Notes: a model not told the origin generated them from the sequence alone. A stretch of 64,000 nt of DNA from an uncultured Lachnospiraceae bacterium (GCA_945868435.1 CAMBLG010000012.1:1-64000), one strand, 5' to 3'. Counted from the stretch's first letter, positions 43,362 through 53,295 are shown. Numbers and translations: made by a program.

Positions 43362-44325
43362 TTTCTGTAAAAGCCCACAGGTTCTTGATCTGCGATGCCA
43401 AAGTGTCATAGTCCCACAGCACACTACTGCGTTTGCGGCTGTTGGGATCATGCACAGTGATTTTTCCATCCACCACGGAGGTCAGCACAATAAAATGCCC
43501 GCCTGTGGTGAAATCTCCCGGACGCATACTGCATATGATGGGCTCTCCCGCTTCCAGATGTTTTTTCACAACCGACTCATCCAGACTGAGTTCGGTTCCC
43601 TTGACCCCGTAGTGTGCAGCTCCGTCTGTCATGATTGCCCACGCTGTGCCGGTTCCTTCCAGATAAAATCCGTTTTCCATGGCATACGCTGCTACGGCAT
43701 CCGGTGTGGCGGTAGAATCTCCGGTCAGGGATACAATGACCATGGACAGACAGGTTGGTGCGCAGCCCGAAAGTGCGATATTGCTCTCCCCGTATGGTAC
43801 ATATCCCCACCGCTCATCCCACTGCAACAATAGCGGAATATCCACCTCTTTTTCTTCTTTGGTCAATCCGCCGCGAGCCTGTCCGTCCGCCTTAAGATAC
43901 CCCTGTACAAACGGAAGCATCTCCTCATTATTACACAGCGCCGCCAGAAGTTCCTCCGGATAGTCATCATAGTTTTCCACAATCTCCGTGTATGCATCTT
44001 TTTCTTTGGCAAGTGTCTTCAGTTGCCGAAGCACCTCATCCTCATCCCTCACCTGGGGATAGACAAGGTCCGCTTTATCCGCATCCACATAGGACACACT
44101 TACGGCCCCGTCATCACGATTTGCTCCCGTGATTTTCGCCAACAATTCCCCAAATCCGGTTTCCCGTATTCCGCCAAGCCCACTGATAAAATTTGCAGCC
44201 GCCACAAGCACTACGGCTATTACAACAAGGCTCACACATATGCGCACCTTCCGTCTCAGTTTCTGCCTGCGAAGCTGTTCCCTTCTTCTCGCCTGTCTTC
44301 TTCTCAACTCCTGTTCCTCGTACAT
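43357..44325 (-). CDS. Membrane-anchored C39-like cysteine protease
   Basis: 322 residues. A very basic cytoplasmic start (RRRQARRREQLRRQKLRRK) and one membrane helix (ICVSLVVIAVVLVAAANF) place the rest outside. The C-terminal domain is a papain-like Peptidase_C39_2 fold with C188 in ALSGCAPTCLSMV, H277 in TTGGHFIVLTS and D293 in VHDPNS as the catalytic triad. The linker of ~100 residues (100-150) contains NYDDYPEELLAALCNNEEM, a helical repeat-like region often next to such domains. Substrate unknown, possibly an envelope protein or peptidoglycan peptide. Its stop overlaps the bidirectional terminator. Confidence 0.82.
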   Translation of the reverse strand: MYEEQELRRRQARRREQLRRQKLRRKVRICVSLVVIAVVLVAAANFISGLGGIRETGFGELLAKITGANRDDGAVSVSYVDADKADLVYPQVRDEDEVLRQLKTLAKEKDAYTEIVENYDDYPEELLAALCNNEEMLPFVQGYLKADGQARGGLTKEEKEVDIPLLLQWDERWGYVPYGESNIALSGCAPTCLSMVIVSLTGDSTATPDAVAAYAMENGFYLEGTGTAWAIMTDGAAHYGVKGTELSLDESVVKKHLEAGEPIICSMRPGDFTTGGHFIVLTSVVDGKITVHDPNSRKRSSVLWDYDTLASQIKNLWAFTEN

Positions 44326-44460
44326 CCATTACTCCTCCTTCCGGTTCCTGCCAGTTTTTTCGCGCCGCCCCCGGCTGTGGCACAGATTATATATACAAAC
44401 GTAATTGGCAATTTGTACACAGATATTTGCCCGATTTTAGACAGAATTGCTGAAGGTGTT

Positions 44461-44890
44461 AGCGGCGCGCATTTTGCTGAACTTTCGTGTCCGAAATGCG
44501 TGTCGACAATTTCCCGCCAGCGTGTCCGTCCAAGTGAGAAGGCTAACCCGTTCCTCGAATTTGCCTAAATGGGCGCCTTCGCAAAGTTGATATGAGCCGC
44601 CTTGGACAAAACTCGCTTTGAGTACAACGGAATATCGCCACACTGTGTTGCTCAAACAGTTGCCCTGCGGCGGCACATTTTGTTCATGCGCCCATGTAAG
44701 GCAAATGCGAATCACTCTAAGCCGTTCTCACTCTTGGGCGGACACGCCGACGGAAATTGCTTGAGACCTGTAACGCCCCGGCCACGGGGCATTACCAGTG
44801 CACTTGCCATACGCGTTAGCGTAATCGGCATGGCAAGTGCTCCTTGTCTTGGCGGACACGAATCATCGGAAAAGGAAAATGCGCGCTGCA
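44461..44890. repeat. 430-bp imperfect palindrome of unknown type
   Basis: The two halves are inverted copies of one ~190-base sequence meeting near 44636. Matching arm pairs are GCGCGCATTTT (44465-44475 with 44876-44886), TTCGTGTCCG (44484-44493 with 44853-44862), GCGTGTCCGYCCAAG (44520-44534 with 44733-44747), and ATTTGCC...ATGGGCGC (44559-44576 with 44688-44706). The right arm carries an extra ~79 bases with two strong hairpins: GCCCCG/CGGGGC (44775-44790) and an 11-bp GCACTTGCCAT stem (44800-44840) with an inner ACGC/GCGT stem. No plausible CDS crosses it. It dominates the 754-base gap 44326-45079. Confidence 0.75.
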
Positions 44891-44988
44891 ACAGCTTCGT
44901 AATTCTGGAATTATGAGGACAAATACCTGTGCACAAATGCCAATGCGATTATCTATTTTTACATCTGCGCCACAGCCGGGGACGGCGC

Positions 44989-45030
44989 AAAAAAAACTGC
45001 CCTGATACCTATAGTGTATCAAAGCAGTTT
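44989..45030 (-). terminator. Terminator of the two-component operon
   Basis: AAACTGC/GCAGTTT with an inner TTGATAC/GTATCAG stem, followed by TTTTTTTT on the minus strand, 50 bases beyond the kinase stop. Confidence 0.8.
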
Positions 45031-45079
45031 CCTGTATACTTCCATATTTTCTTGTCAAAATCTTAAAGTTTTCTGACAA

Positions 45080-46186
45080 TCACAGCCCCTGCACCGGTAG
45101 CACGACCGTAAACGTAATTGTCTCATCTGCACTCTCCGCGCATATCTGTCCACCATGCAGCTCCACAATCTCCCTGGCGATGGCAAGCCCAAGTCCCGAA
45201 CCTCCTGTGGCAGATGCCCGGGATACATCCACCCGGAAGAATTGCTCAAAAATATGTGATAACTTCTCCGGCGGAATCGTCCTGCCGTGATTCTGGACGA
45301 CAATCTTCACTGCCTGCTCCAATTTCTCCAGGGTGAGCAGGATCTCGCTGTCCGGATAACTGTAATTCACTGCGTTGCGAAGCAGATTGTCAAACACCCG
45401 GGAAAGCTTATCCCGGTCACACAGGATCTCCGTTCCCTGTGCCAAAGTACTTCGTATCGTCAGCCCGTGCTCCGCCAAAACCGGGGCAAATTCGCTGGCA
45501 AGCTGTTCCAGCATTCGGGTGAGATTGGTACGCTCCGGCTCCAGCACAAGCGTTGTCAGGTTAAAACGTGTAATATCAAAAAATTCGTTGATCAGTTCCT
45601 CCAGGCGCTCTGCCTTTTCCAGCGCAATACCGGTGTAGCGCGCTCTGAGCTCCGGCGTAATCTGTGGTTCATCCACCAGAAGATTCAGATATCCGATCAC
45701 ACTGGTAAGCGGCGTCTTCAGATCATGCGCCAAATAGACGATCATGTCATTCTTGCGCTGTTCCGCCTCCTTGGCGAGTTGCATATTGCGAAGGGACTGC
45801 TCCCTCGCCAGATTTAGTTCATTCTGTGTCTCCGCAAGCTCAGGAGGAAGCACAATCGGCTCCTCCACATGAGCAGACAGCTCCTTTGCCGCACCGATGA
45901 CATCATCGAGATAGCGCAGAGGTTTTCGGATGGCAAAGTAAGTAAAAAGAAACGGTACAATCACAATGGCCGCCACGATCATCTGCGGCGAGATCGACTG
46001 CAAAAACTTAAAGAAACGATACCATGGATCATCCGGATACCAAACGCGTCTGGTGCAGATATACCAGGCGCCGAAAAAACCTCCAAACAGCACCACCAAT
46101 AGAACCAGAAAAGAAATCAGGTACTGAATAAATATTTGTCTGGATATCTGGGAATATTTTCTTCTCTTATTCAATGGTGTATCCAA
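45080..46186 (-). CDS. Sensor histidine kinase, VanS-like
   Basis: 368 residues. There are two membrane helices (QYLISFLVLLVVLFGGFFGAW and SPQMIVAAIVIVPFLFTYFAI) with a short extracellular loop of ~30 residues. HisKA has the phospho-acceptor histidine in YLAHDLKTPLTSVIGYLN. The ATPase domain has N box RNAVNYSYPDS and G box GGSGLGLAIAREIVELHGGQI. The overall form resembles VanS-type kinases, which often sense envelope-active compounds. It begins at TTG 46186 (or TTG 46174), overlapping the response-regulator gene, so it is translationally coupled to it. No vanHAX-like genes are nearby; the target genes are not evident. Confidence 0.87.
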   Translation of the reverse strand: MDTPLNKRRKYSQISRQIFIQYLISFLVLLVVLFGGFFGAWYICTRRVWYPDDPWYRFFKFLQSISPQMIVAAIVIVPFLFTYFAIRKPLRYLDDVIGAAKELSAHVEEPIVLPPELAETQNELNLAREQSLRNMQLAKEAEQRKNDMIVYLAHDLKTPLTSVIGYLNLLVDEPQITPELRARYTGIALEKAERLEELINEFFDITRFNLTTLVLEPERTNLTRMLEQLASEFAPVLAEHGLTIRSTLAQGTEILCDRDKLSRVFDNLLRNAVNYSYPDSEILLTLEKLEQAVKIVVQNHGRTIPPEKLSHIFEQFFRVDVSRASATGGSGLGLAIAREIVELHGGQICAESADETITFTVVLPVQGL

Positions 46187-46856
46187 CTCCCCACACTGTC
46201 TTTATATACCTGGGCTTTCTTGCAGGCTCATGCATTTTCTCGCGAATCCGTGCAATATGCGCCATGACCGTATTGTTGTCGTCCAAATACGCTTCCCCCC
46301 AGACATTCTCAAAAAGTTCCTCGGAGGAAATCACCTTGCCCTTGTGCTCACACAGATACCAGAGTACGGAAAACTCAATCGGTGTCAGCGTAAGCTCCTG
46401 TCCGTTCAACGTACACTTGTGGCTGCTCTTGGCAATATACAAGCCCCGGATGTCAATCTCATCCTTCTCCGGCGCATCTGCCGTGTTGTAGCGCATGTAC
46501 CGTCGAAGCTGGCTTTTGACCCTTGTAATCAGTTCCAGTGGATTGAAGGGTTTCGTGATATAATCGTCTGCCCCCAGGGTCAGCCCGGTGATCTTATCCA
46601 TATCCTCCACCCTGGCGGTCAGCATAATGATGGGGAAAAAGTGTTCTTTACGGATCTGCTGGCAGAGCATAAAACCGTCCATGTCCGGCAACATCACATC
46701 CAGAATGGCAAGGCTTATTTCCTCCTCTGCCACACAGCTTAAGGCATCCGATGCGCTGTAGAATTTTCGCACCTCATAGCCCTCACTCTCAAGATAACTT
46801 TCCACAAGATCCGCGATGGCCTCCTCGTCATCCACGATCATAACTTTCTCTTTCAC
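46167..46856 (-). CDS. OmpR-family response regulator, VanR-like
   Basis: 229 residues. The receiver domain has the acidic pocket (VDDEE), phospho-acceptor D53 in LAILDVMLPDMDGF and K102-region FNPLELITRV. A linker follows, then a winged-helix DNA-binding domain with LTPIEFSVLWYLCEHKGKVISSEELFENVWG and DNNTVMAHIARIREKM. It pairs with the overlapping kinase gene. It begins 3 bases after the stop of the GGDEF/EAL gene upstream, so the two-component system may be cotranscribed with a c-di-GMP enzyme. Confidence 0.9.
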   Translation of the reverse strand: MKEKVMIVDDEEAIADLVESYLESEGYEVRKFYSASDALSCVAEEEISLAILDVMLPDMDGFMLCQQIRKEHFFPIIMLTARVEDMDKITGLTLGADDYITKPFNPLELITRVKSQLRRYMRYNTADAPEKDEIDIRGLYIAKSSHKCTLNGQELTLTPIEFSVLWYLCEHKGKVISSEELFENVWGEAYLDDNNTVMAHIARIREKMHEPARKPRYIKTVWGVGYTIE

Positions 46857-46859
46857 CTG

Positions 46860-49571
46860 CTACTCCTCATCCCTCATAAATGTATCATAGAACTCTTCCT
46901 GTGGTACAGGCTTTCCATAGAAATATCCCTGAATAACCTCGCACTTGGTCTTCTTCATGATGTCCACCTGTTCCTCTGTCTCAATGCCCTCCGCAATACA
47001 GTCAATTCCAAGCCTGTTGATCAGCGAGGTCATATAATCCACCACAATACGTGATTTCTCGTTGGTGGTAATGTCCATAACCATGGAACGATCAATCTTT
47101 GCCGAGTCAAAATCATACTGGATCAGCACAGCCAGATTGGAATAGTGCGTTCCAAAATCATCCAGTGACAATGCAAAGCCCAGTGTTTTCAAACTGTCTG
47201 CCACATGATCTATGACCACGTGATCCATGTCCCCGATGGTTTCCGTCACCTCAATATGAATGAGCCCCGCCGGAATCTCATACTTCTCTGTAAGATCACG
47301 CACGCGTTCAATCAGATCCGGCTGTAAGATGGTCTTCTTAGAAAAATTCGTTGAGATTGGAACAACCCTCCGGCCTGCATCGATTGCCGCTTTCTGGAAA
47401 CGGAACACCTGCTCCAGCACATACAAATCTACAAGATGAATCAGGTTATAGCGCTCCAACACCGGGACAAACGCCCCCGGACTCACCATTCCAAGATCCC
47501 TGTCCATCTGCCGTACCAGCGCCTCTGCCCCCACCGTCTTACCGGTGTGCACATTGACCTTCGGCTGCAGATAAATCAGATAACAGCCTTCCCGCATCAG
47601 CCGTTCCACCTCATCGATCACACTCTGTTCCGCACGCTGCGCCAGTTTGTTTCCATGCATCAGACAGAGCTTATCATTCTCCATGATAACCTCAGCCTCC
47701 GTAATCTGATTGGTCACATTGACATGATTGCTCCAGCTAAAACCAAATGCAACCGAAACATCCAGTTCCTCCAGCTTTTCCTTCAGGCAGCCGACCATGA
47801 ACTCAAAGTCGTTCTTGGCCACATTCGGACAAAGCACCAGCATCTCATCCTCATCATAGCGGAAAATGCGATATCCCTCAAATACCGACTGCAGTACTTT
47901 TGCAATGCGGACCAGCTTTCTGCTGCCCGCCAGATAGCCCAGATCACGGTTCACATCCGAAAGACCGATAATATCCGTTGTGACAATTCCCACAGAACCC
48001 ACAACATCATTCTCCAGACTGTTTACCCACAGAATAAAGCTGTTGCGGTTCCACAATCCGGTCAAGTGGTCATGGGTTGTCTCATATTCCCGCACCTCCA
48101 TGATCCGCTGTGTCACGGTCCTTGCCACCATATATTCCGCCAGCATATGTAAAAGATGCCGCTCCGAAAGATGCTTTCTTGGATTCACAGCCAGAAGCAC
48201 ACCATAGCTGACATAGTCCATGCGCAGTTCCTGTCCGATGACCGACCAGATTCTGTTCTGTGCCAGCCGCTCGTATATTTCCGGAAAACTATCCTTAATC
48301 TCTTTGACATTCTGTATCCAGATGTTGCCCTGTTCATCCAGCAGTTCCAACAAGGTCACCGGCTTCCCCTTCTGTACAGAAGCTGCCAAAATCTTGGCCA
48401 TAACAGAAGCCGAATCCTTATGTACTTCCTCAATTCCAAGGTAAGTTTCATTTTCCCAGGAAATCGTTGCAACACAATCCGCATCGAAAAAACTGATCAG
48501 TTCTTTCTGCATCTTATCCACACCGGCGCGATAGCTCTCCTTCGTCAGGAAATTCATACATTTGCCATATTCTTCCAGAAGCTCCCTGTCATCGATTTCC
48601 TCAAAGCAATACTGTTCCTTTTGCGCCTTTGTCTCCTGAATTACCACATTCTCAATTTCCGAATAGAACGTCACCTGATTCTTGCCGGCATTCTTTGATG
48701 CATACACCGCCTGATCCGCTTCGTAATACAGGTCCTGAAAACCGATTTTCCGGCCGTCCAGCACGCTGACTCCTATGGAGGCCGAATACTCCATGTCGAA
48801 AATGATCATCTTAAGCCGGATGCGGAGTTCTCTGCAGAATTCCTTCATCTGCTCCTGATCGGAAAAGCCCCATACAAACGCAGCGAACTCATCTCCTCCC
48901 AGACGCCCTGCAAGTCCGCGTCCTTCCACGATCGTCTTTAGGGTCTCACCGGTCTGGCCTAATACCATATCCCCCACTGCATGTCCCTGGGTGTCATTGA
49001 TCATCTTAAAATCATCCACATCCAGCATGAGAAAAAGTGCATTGGAATCACAGTCCTTAACTGCTTTGCCGCACTCTTCTTCAAAGGCAATGTGATTATA
49101 GATTCCGGTAAGCGCATCGATTTCTGCTTTCAGGCGCATTTTCTCGGCATCCATCTTTTCCTTGTGGATGGATGCAAACCGCCCTGCAATCCGGGTGACC
49201 TGCTTGTCCTCACCTGCCACACTTACCAGATACAGGCGGTGCCACTCCAGGTTCTTTCCGCCCAGTGCACAACGGATATCCATGATCATGTGGGTTGTCT
49301 TTTTCAGACATTTCTTGAATGCTTTGCGGTACGCATTCTTGTCCTCCTTCGCTACAAATGCATTTCCGAAGATATCGCCCTGCACATAATTCTCGTATTC
49401 CTCTTCCAGTACAAACTGCCGATTGACCACATTGTAGATGCGGACCGTGTCGTTTATGACCTCATACTCCAGAATTTTCTCATGATTCTGTTCCGCAATC
49501 ACCTTGAGCAGCTCATACTGCGCCACCAATTCATGCTCAGTTGTGCTGATACTCTTCTTAGCCTTCCCCAT
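46860..49571 (-). CDS. Dual GGDEF and EAL c-di-GMP protein
   Basis: 903 residues. An N-terminal PAS-like domain (~1-140) is followed by an intact GGDEF domain (225-229, LAGRLGGDEFAAFV). A GAF-like middle part (~330-500) precedes a second GGDEF-like domain (about 510-640) whose active site reads YDEDE at 572-576 and is thus degenerate. The EAL domain has EAL at 683-685, IEVTETIGDMD, LDDFGTHYSNL, KIDRSMV and EGIETEEQV; all metal ligands appear kept. The architecture suggests synthesis and breakdown of c-di-GMP in one polypeptide, with the dead GGDEF as a GTP sensor. It sits 3 bases before the VanR-like gene and 42 bases after the HAD gene. Confidence 0.87.
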   Translation of the reverse strand: MGKAKKSISTTEHELVAQYELLKVIAEQNHEKILEYEVINDTVRIYNVVNRQFVLEEEYENYVQGDIFGNAFVAKEDKNAYRKAFKKCLKKTTHMIMDIRCALGGKNLEWHRLYLVSVAGEDKQVTRIAGRFASIHKEKMDAEKMRLKAEIDALTGIYNHIAFEEECGKAVKDCDSNALFLMLDVDDFKMINDTQGHAVGDMVLGQTGETLKTIVEGRGLAGRLGGDEFAAFVWGFSDQEQMKEFCRELRIRLKMIIFDMEYSASIGVSVLDGRKIGFQDLYYEADQAVYASKNAGKNQVTFYSEIENVVIQETKAQKEQYCFEEIDDRELLEEYGKCMNFLTKESYRAGVDKMQKELISFFDADCVATISWENETYLGIEEVHKDSASVMAKILAASVQKGKPVTLLELLDEQGNIWIQNVKEIKDSFPEIYERLAQNRIWSVIGQELRMDYVSYGVLLAVNPRKHLSERHLLHMLAEYMVARTVTQRIMEVREYETTHDHLTGLWNRNSFILWVNSLENDVVGSVGIVTTDIIGLSDVNRDLGYLAGSRKLVRIAKVLQSVFEGYRIFRYDEDEMLVLCPNVAKNDFEFMVGCLKEKLEELDVSVAFGFSWSNHVNVTNQITEAEVIMENDKLCLMHGNKLAQRAEQSVIDEVERLMREGCYLIYLQPKVNVHTGKTVGAEALVRQMDRDLGMVSPGAFVPVLERYNLIHLVDLYVLEQVFRFQKAAIDAGRRVVPISTNFSKKTILQPDLIERVRDLTEKYEIPAGLIHIEVTETIGDMDHVVIDHVADSLKTLGFALSLDDFGTHYSNLAVLIQYDFDSAKIDRSMVMDITTNEKSRIVVDYMTSLINRLGIDCIAEGIETEEQVDIMKKTKCEVIQGYFYGKPVPQEEFYDTFMRDEE

Positions 49572-49613
49572 TTGTACCTCTTCTCCCCATGTCGTTATCT
49601 TATGTATTCCGGC

Positions 49614-50246
49614 TTACAGGACCTGCGGTACTACCTCTGTCAAATCCTCAAAAGTCCCGATTGCAGGCACCGGATCATCGATCGTTCCAAAGCCGTATGA
49701 CGCATGAATAAACTTCACTCCCGCCGCCTTGCTGGCATCGTAATCTCCCTGGATATCTCCCACATACACGGCATCCTCCAGTTCATTCCTCTCATACAGA
49801 ATTCGGATATTGTCCGCCTTCGGTTTTCCGTTGTCTCCGTAACACTGATTATCCTCGATCAGATCCCGGAATCCGTAATAATCCAGGAAGGCCTCAATAT
49901 ATCCCACCTGACAATTACTTACAATGTACAGGTGATACTCCTTTTTTAACTGCTCCAGAGTCTTACGGATGTCCGGATAAAGCGTACCACCGTGCTTTCT
50001 GAGATACTCATTCTCCAGACGATAACAATTCGACAGTAATAGTTCCCTGTCAGTCCCCAGAATATCAGGAAACAGCATATCCGCAATCACATCCATGGTT
50101 TTGCCCATCACACGGTACATATCCTCTTTGGTGATCACAATTCCGCTCAGACCGCTCTGTTCAATTGCAAGATTCCAGGACGCTGCCACATTCTCTGCCG
50201 AATCCCACAGCGTGCCGTCCATATCGAAAATTACGCCCTTTTTCAT
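49614..50246 (-). CDS. HAD-superfamily hydrolase
   Basis: 210 residues from MKKGVIFDMDGTLWDSAEN. The start is 1 base beyond the purD stop, with a weak GAGG before it. Nucleophile and acid are the two aspartates of VIFDMDGTLWDS. Motif II is VSNCQ and the acidic motif IV is VYVGDIQGDYDASKAAG. The small cap domain is of the phosphoglycolate-phosphatase/Gph type. It hydrolyses a small phosphoester; substrate unknown. As the last gene of the purM-purN-purD unit it may remove a phosphorylated by-product, but no direct evidence supports that. Confidence 0.88.
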   Translation of the reverse strand: MKKGVIFDMDGTLWDSAENVAASWNLAIEQSGLSGIVITKEDMYRVMGKTMDVIADMLFPDILGTDRELLLSNCYRLENEYLRKHGGTLYPDIRKTLEQLKKEYHLYIVSNCQVGYIEAFLDYYGFRDLIEDNQCYGDNGKPKADNIRILYERNELEDAVYVGDIQGDYDASKAAGVKFIHASYGFGTIDDPVPAIGTFEDLTEVVPQVL

Positions 50247-50247
50247 A

Positions 50248-51522
50248 CTATGCCTCATCAATCGCCTTGCCAATATCATGGCGCATATATTTGTTGTCGA
50301 AGTTCACCCATTCGGTTGCCTCATATGCCTTGGCACGAGCCTCTTTTAAGTCCCCTCCGGTGGCAGTGATTCCAAGGACACGTCCTCCGTTGGTCACAAT
50401 GACACCGTTCTCATCAAACTTCGTACCTGCATGGAAGCAGTAATAATCCTCTTTGCCCTCGAACTTCTCCAGCCCGGTAATCGGGAATCCCTTCTCATAA
50501 GCTACCGGATATCCGTCAGATGCAAGAACTACACAGACTGCTGCATTATCCTCAAACTGAAGATCAATGGTATCCAGCTTGCCTTCCACGCAGGCCTCCA
50601 TCACATCAATAATATCATTCTTCATTCTCGGAAGTACCACCTGCGCCTCCGGATCACCGAAGCGGGCATTGTACTCCAGCACCTTCGGTCCGTCCTCTGT
50701 CAACATCAGACCAAAGAAGATGACACCGGTAAACGGTCTTCCCTCAGCTGCCATGGCATCCACCGTTGCCTGATAGATGTACTTCTGACAGAATTCATCA
50801 ATTTCCTCTGTGTAAAACGGGCTGGGTGAAAAGTTTCCCATACCTCCGGTATTCAAGCCCTGATCTCCATCCTTGGCACGCTTATGATCCTGCGCGGAGG
50901 ACATAATACGGATCGTCTTGCCGTCCACAAAGGAGAGCACCGATACCTCGCGCCCGGTCATAAACTCCTCGATTACCATGGTATTGCCGGCATTACCGAA
51001 CTTCTTGTCTTCCATGATGGTTCGCACGCCATCCTCTGCCTCCTCAAGGGTGTTGCAGATCAGCACGCCTTTGCCCAGCGCCAATCCATCCGCCTTCAGG
51101 ACGATTGGAAACTTTGCAGTCTTCAGATAATCCAGCGCCGCCTGTGGATCGGTAAAGTTCTCATACGCTGCAGTCGGAATGTTGTATTTCTTCATGAGAT
51201 CCTTGGAAAAAGCCTTCGACCCCTCAAGGATTGCCGCATTCTTCCGGGGACCGAACACCTTGATTCCCTCCGCCTCGAACACATCCACAATGCCTCCCAC
51301 CAACGGATCATCCATTCCGATAATGGCGAAATCAATTGCCTTTTCCTTTGCAAATGCCACCAGTTTATCAAACTCCATGGCACCGATATTGACGCACTCC
51401 GCCAATGCCGCAATTCCCGCATTGCCCGGTGCACAGTATATTTTATCTACACGCTTGCTCTTCGCAACACTTGTAACGATCGCATGCTCACGCCCGCCGC
51501 TTCCAACTACCAAAACCTTCAT
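50248..51522 (-). CDS. purD: Phosphoribosylamine-glycine ligase
   Basis: 424 residues, the usual GARS length. It opens MKVLVVGSGGREHAI, an unmistakable PurD N-terminus. ATP-grasp motifs are KADGLALGKGVLIC, VIEEFMTGREVSVLSF, DHKRAKDGDQGLNTGGMG and EYNARFGDPEAQVVLPRM. It catalyses step two of IMP synthesis, joining glycine to 5-phosphoribosylamine. AAGGAGATATG precedes the ATG. The 73-base gap to purN contains a hairpin. Downstream it is tightly followed by the HAD gene. Confidence 0.97.
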   Translation of the reverse strand: MKVLVVGSGGREHAIVTSVAKSKRVDKIYCAPGNAGIAALAECVNIGAMEFDKLVAFAKEKAIDFAIIGMDDPLVGGIVDVFEAEGIKVFGPRKNAAILEGSKAFSKDLMKKYNIPTAAYENFTDPQAALDYLKTAKFPIVLKADGLALGKGVLICNTLEEAEDGVRTIMEDKKFGNAGNTMVIEEFMTGREVSVLSFVDGKTIRIMSSAQDHKRAKDGDQGLNTGGMGNFSPSPFYTEEIDEFCQKYIYQATVDAMAAEGRPFTGVIFFGLMLTEDGPKVLEYNARFGDPEAQVVLPRMKNDIIDVMEACVEGKLDTIDLQFEDNAAVCVVLASDGYPVAYEKGFPITGLEKFEGKEDYYCFHAGTKFDENGVIVTNGGRVLGITATGGDLKEARAKAYEATEWVNFDNKYMRHDIGKAIDEA

Positions 51523-51557
51523 ATCATATCTCCTTCTTTTTTGGGAATTTATACGCA

Positions 51558-51586
51558 GAAAACGCCCGAACTATATGGACGTTTTC
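51558..51586 (-). terminator. Hairpin between purN and purD
   Basis: GAAAACGTCC/GGGCGTTTTC (10 bp with one G-T pair) within the purD leader. There is no good T tract, so it may act as a partial terminator or protect mRNA ends. Confidence 0.45.
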
Positions 51587-51595
51587 CAAGCTGCA

Positions 51596-52222
51596 TCATT
51601 CACTTATCTTCACATGTCCGTCTACGACAGATACCTTGCCTCTGGCAATCAGATCAATGGCCTGCGGCATAATTTTCCACTCAGCCTCTTCCATCACGCG
51701 CCTCTGCAGAATCTCCGGGGTGTCCCCCTCCTGCACAGCCACAGCTTTCTGCAGGATGATCGGGCCGGTGTCCGTTCCCTCATCCACAAAATGTACCGTA
51801 GCGCCAGTAATCTTCACGCCCCGAGCCAACGCGCCCTCATGTACCTTCAGACCGTAATATCCGGTTCCGCAGAAGGACGGTATGAGGGATGGGTGGATAT
51901 TAATAATGCGGTTGCGATACTCTTTGATCATCTGTTCCGGAATCACCACGAGAAAGCCCGCCAGCACCACCAGATCCACATGATACGAGTTCAGCTGCGC
52001 CAGAAAATCCTCATTAAACGCGGCCCTGCTCTCATAATCCTTCGGGCTGATGCAGATGGCATGGATTCCATGAGCCTTCGCCCTCTCCAACGCGTATGCA
52101 TCTTTATTGTTGCTGATGACTACCTCAATGGAAGTATCGGTAATCGCCCCGCTATCAATGGCATCCATGATGGCCTGCAGATTCGTTCCACCGCCGGATA
52201 CGCATACTGCCAGTTTTAGCAT
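51596..52222 (-). CDS. purN: Phosphoribosylglycinamide formyltransferase
   Basis: 208 residues with the PurN signature. [22 protein letters not shown] binds the phosphate, and the catalytic trio is N, H and D in [34 protein letters not shown]. It transfers the formyl group of 10-formyltetrahydrofolate to GAR (step three of IMP synthesis). Its ATG overlaps the purM stop by 7 bases, giving translational coupling. Confidence 0.96.
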   Translation of the reverse strand: MLKLAVCVSGGGTNLQAIMDAIDSGAITDTSIEVVISNNKDAYALERAKAHGIHAICISPKDYESRAAFNEDFLAQLNSYHVDLVVLAGFLVVIPEQMIKEYRNRIINIHPSLIPSFCGTGYYGLKVHEGALARGVKITGATVHFVDEGTDTGPIILQKAVAVQEGDTPEILQRRVMEEAEWKIMPQAIDLIARGKVSVVDGHVKISE

Positions 52223-53241
52223 AATGTAACACCTTTCTCTCCGTCTGTGATCTTACCGACAACATATGGGGTATCCCCTGCTGCACGAATGGCCTGCATG
52301 GTCTTGTCCACATCTGCCGGATCCACCGCCAGCACCATGCCAAGTCCCATGTTGTAGGTATTGTACATCATATGTTCTTCCACATTGCCCTCTCTCGCCA
52401 TCAGGGTAAAAATCGGCGGAATCGGATAACTGTTCTTCTCAATCACTGCGTGCTTGCCCTCCGGGAGCATACGCGGAATGTTCTCATAAAAACCACCACC
52501 GGTAATATGACTGCAGGCTTTTACACGAACCCCTGCATCCTTGATGGACTTCAATGCCTTCACATAGATTCTGGTAGGCACTAAAAGCGCATCCCCCAAC
52601 GTCGTTCCAAGTTCATCTATGTAGGTACGCAAAGACTGCTCTGTCATGCGGAAAATCTTGCGCACCAGAGAAAATCCGTTGGAATGAACACCGGAGCTTG
52701 CCATACCGATCAGCACGTCACCGGCCTTCAAATCCGCACCGGTGATGATGTCCTTCTGATCCACCACACCTACGGCAAAGCCGGCCAGATCATACTCATC
52801 CTCCGGCATCAGTCCCGGATGCTCTGCGGTCTCACCGCCGATCAGGGCGCATCCGGCCTGCTTACAGCCCTCTGCCACACCTCTGACAATGGTCGCAATC
52901 TTCTCCGGATAGTTCTTGCCGCATGCAATATAATCCAAGAAAAATAATGGTTCACCACCGGCACATGCCACATCGTTGACGCACATTGCCACACAGTCGA
53001 TTCCGATGGTATCATGCTTGTCCAAAAGAAAGGCGAGTTTGATCTTCGTTCCCACTCCGTCTGTTCCGGACAAAAGAACCGGATTCTCCATATCCTTGAT
53101 GGCAGCCATTGAAAATGCACCGGAAAAACCGCCAAGCCCTCCAAGCACCTCCGGGCGCATCGTGCCCTTCACATGCTCCTTCATCAGCTCCACTGACTTG
53201 TATCCAGCTTCAATATCTACACCGGAATTCTTGTAATCCAT
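52216..53241 (-). CDS. purM: Phosphoribosylformylglycinamidine cyclo-ligase
   Basis: 341 residues, full length. Starts [21 protein letters not shown], with AGGAGG 8 bases upstream. Motifs are [53 protein letters not shown] and [12 protein letters not shown]. It closes the imidazole ring to give AIR (step five). It heads the purMND unit after a 201-base leader that holds a terminator-like hairpin. Confidence 0.97.
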   Translation of the reverse strand: MDYKNSGVDIEAGYKSVELMKEHVKGTMRPEVLGGLGGFSGAFSMAAIKDMENPVLLSGTDGVGTKIKLAFLLDKHDTIGIDCVAMCVNDVACAGGEPLFFLDYIACGKNYPEKIATIVRGVAEGCKQAGCALIGGETAEHPGLMPEDEYDLAGFAVGVVDQKDIITGADLKAGDVLIGMASSGVHSNGFSLVRKIFRMTEQSLRTYIDELGTTLGDALLVPTRIYVKALKSIKDAGVRVKACSHITGGGFYENIPRMLPEGKHAVIEKNSYPIPPIFTLMAREGNVEEHMMYNTYNMGLGMVLAVDPADVDKTMQAIRAAGDTPYVVGKITDGEKGVTLC

Positions 53242-53295
53242 TTATTTTTCCTCCTTCTGTTTCCACGGGCAACGCCCGAACCTGTTGTTCCACGC

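Noticed and set aside
44437-45079. Several 70-105-codon ORFs on both strands
   Set aside because: They fall within the palindrome and share its repeats; no start signals or domain features.
45080-46856. Vancomycin-resistance operon
   Set aside because: The regulator and kinase resemble VanR/VanS, but no vanH, vanA/G or vanX-like gene is near; the VanZ protein lies 10 kb away in a pyr operon.
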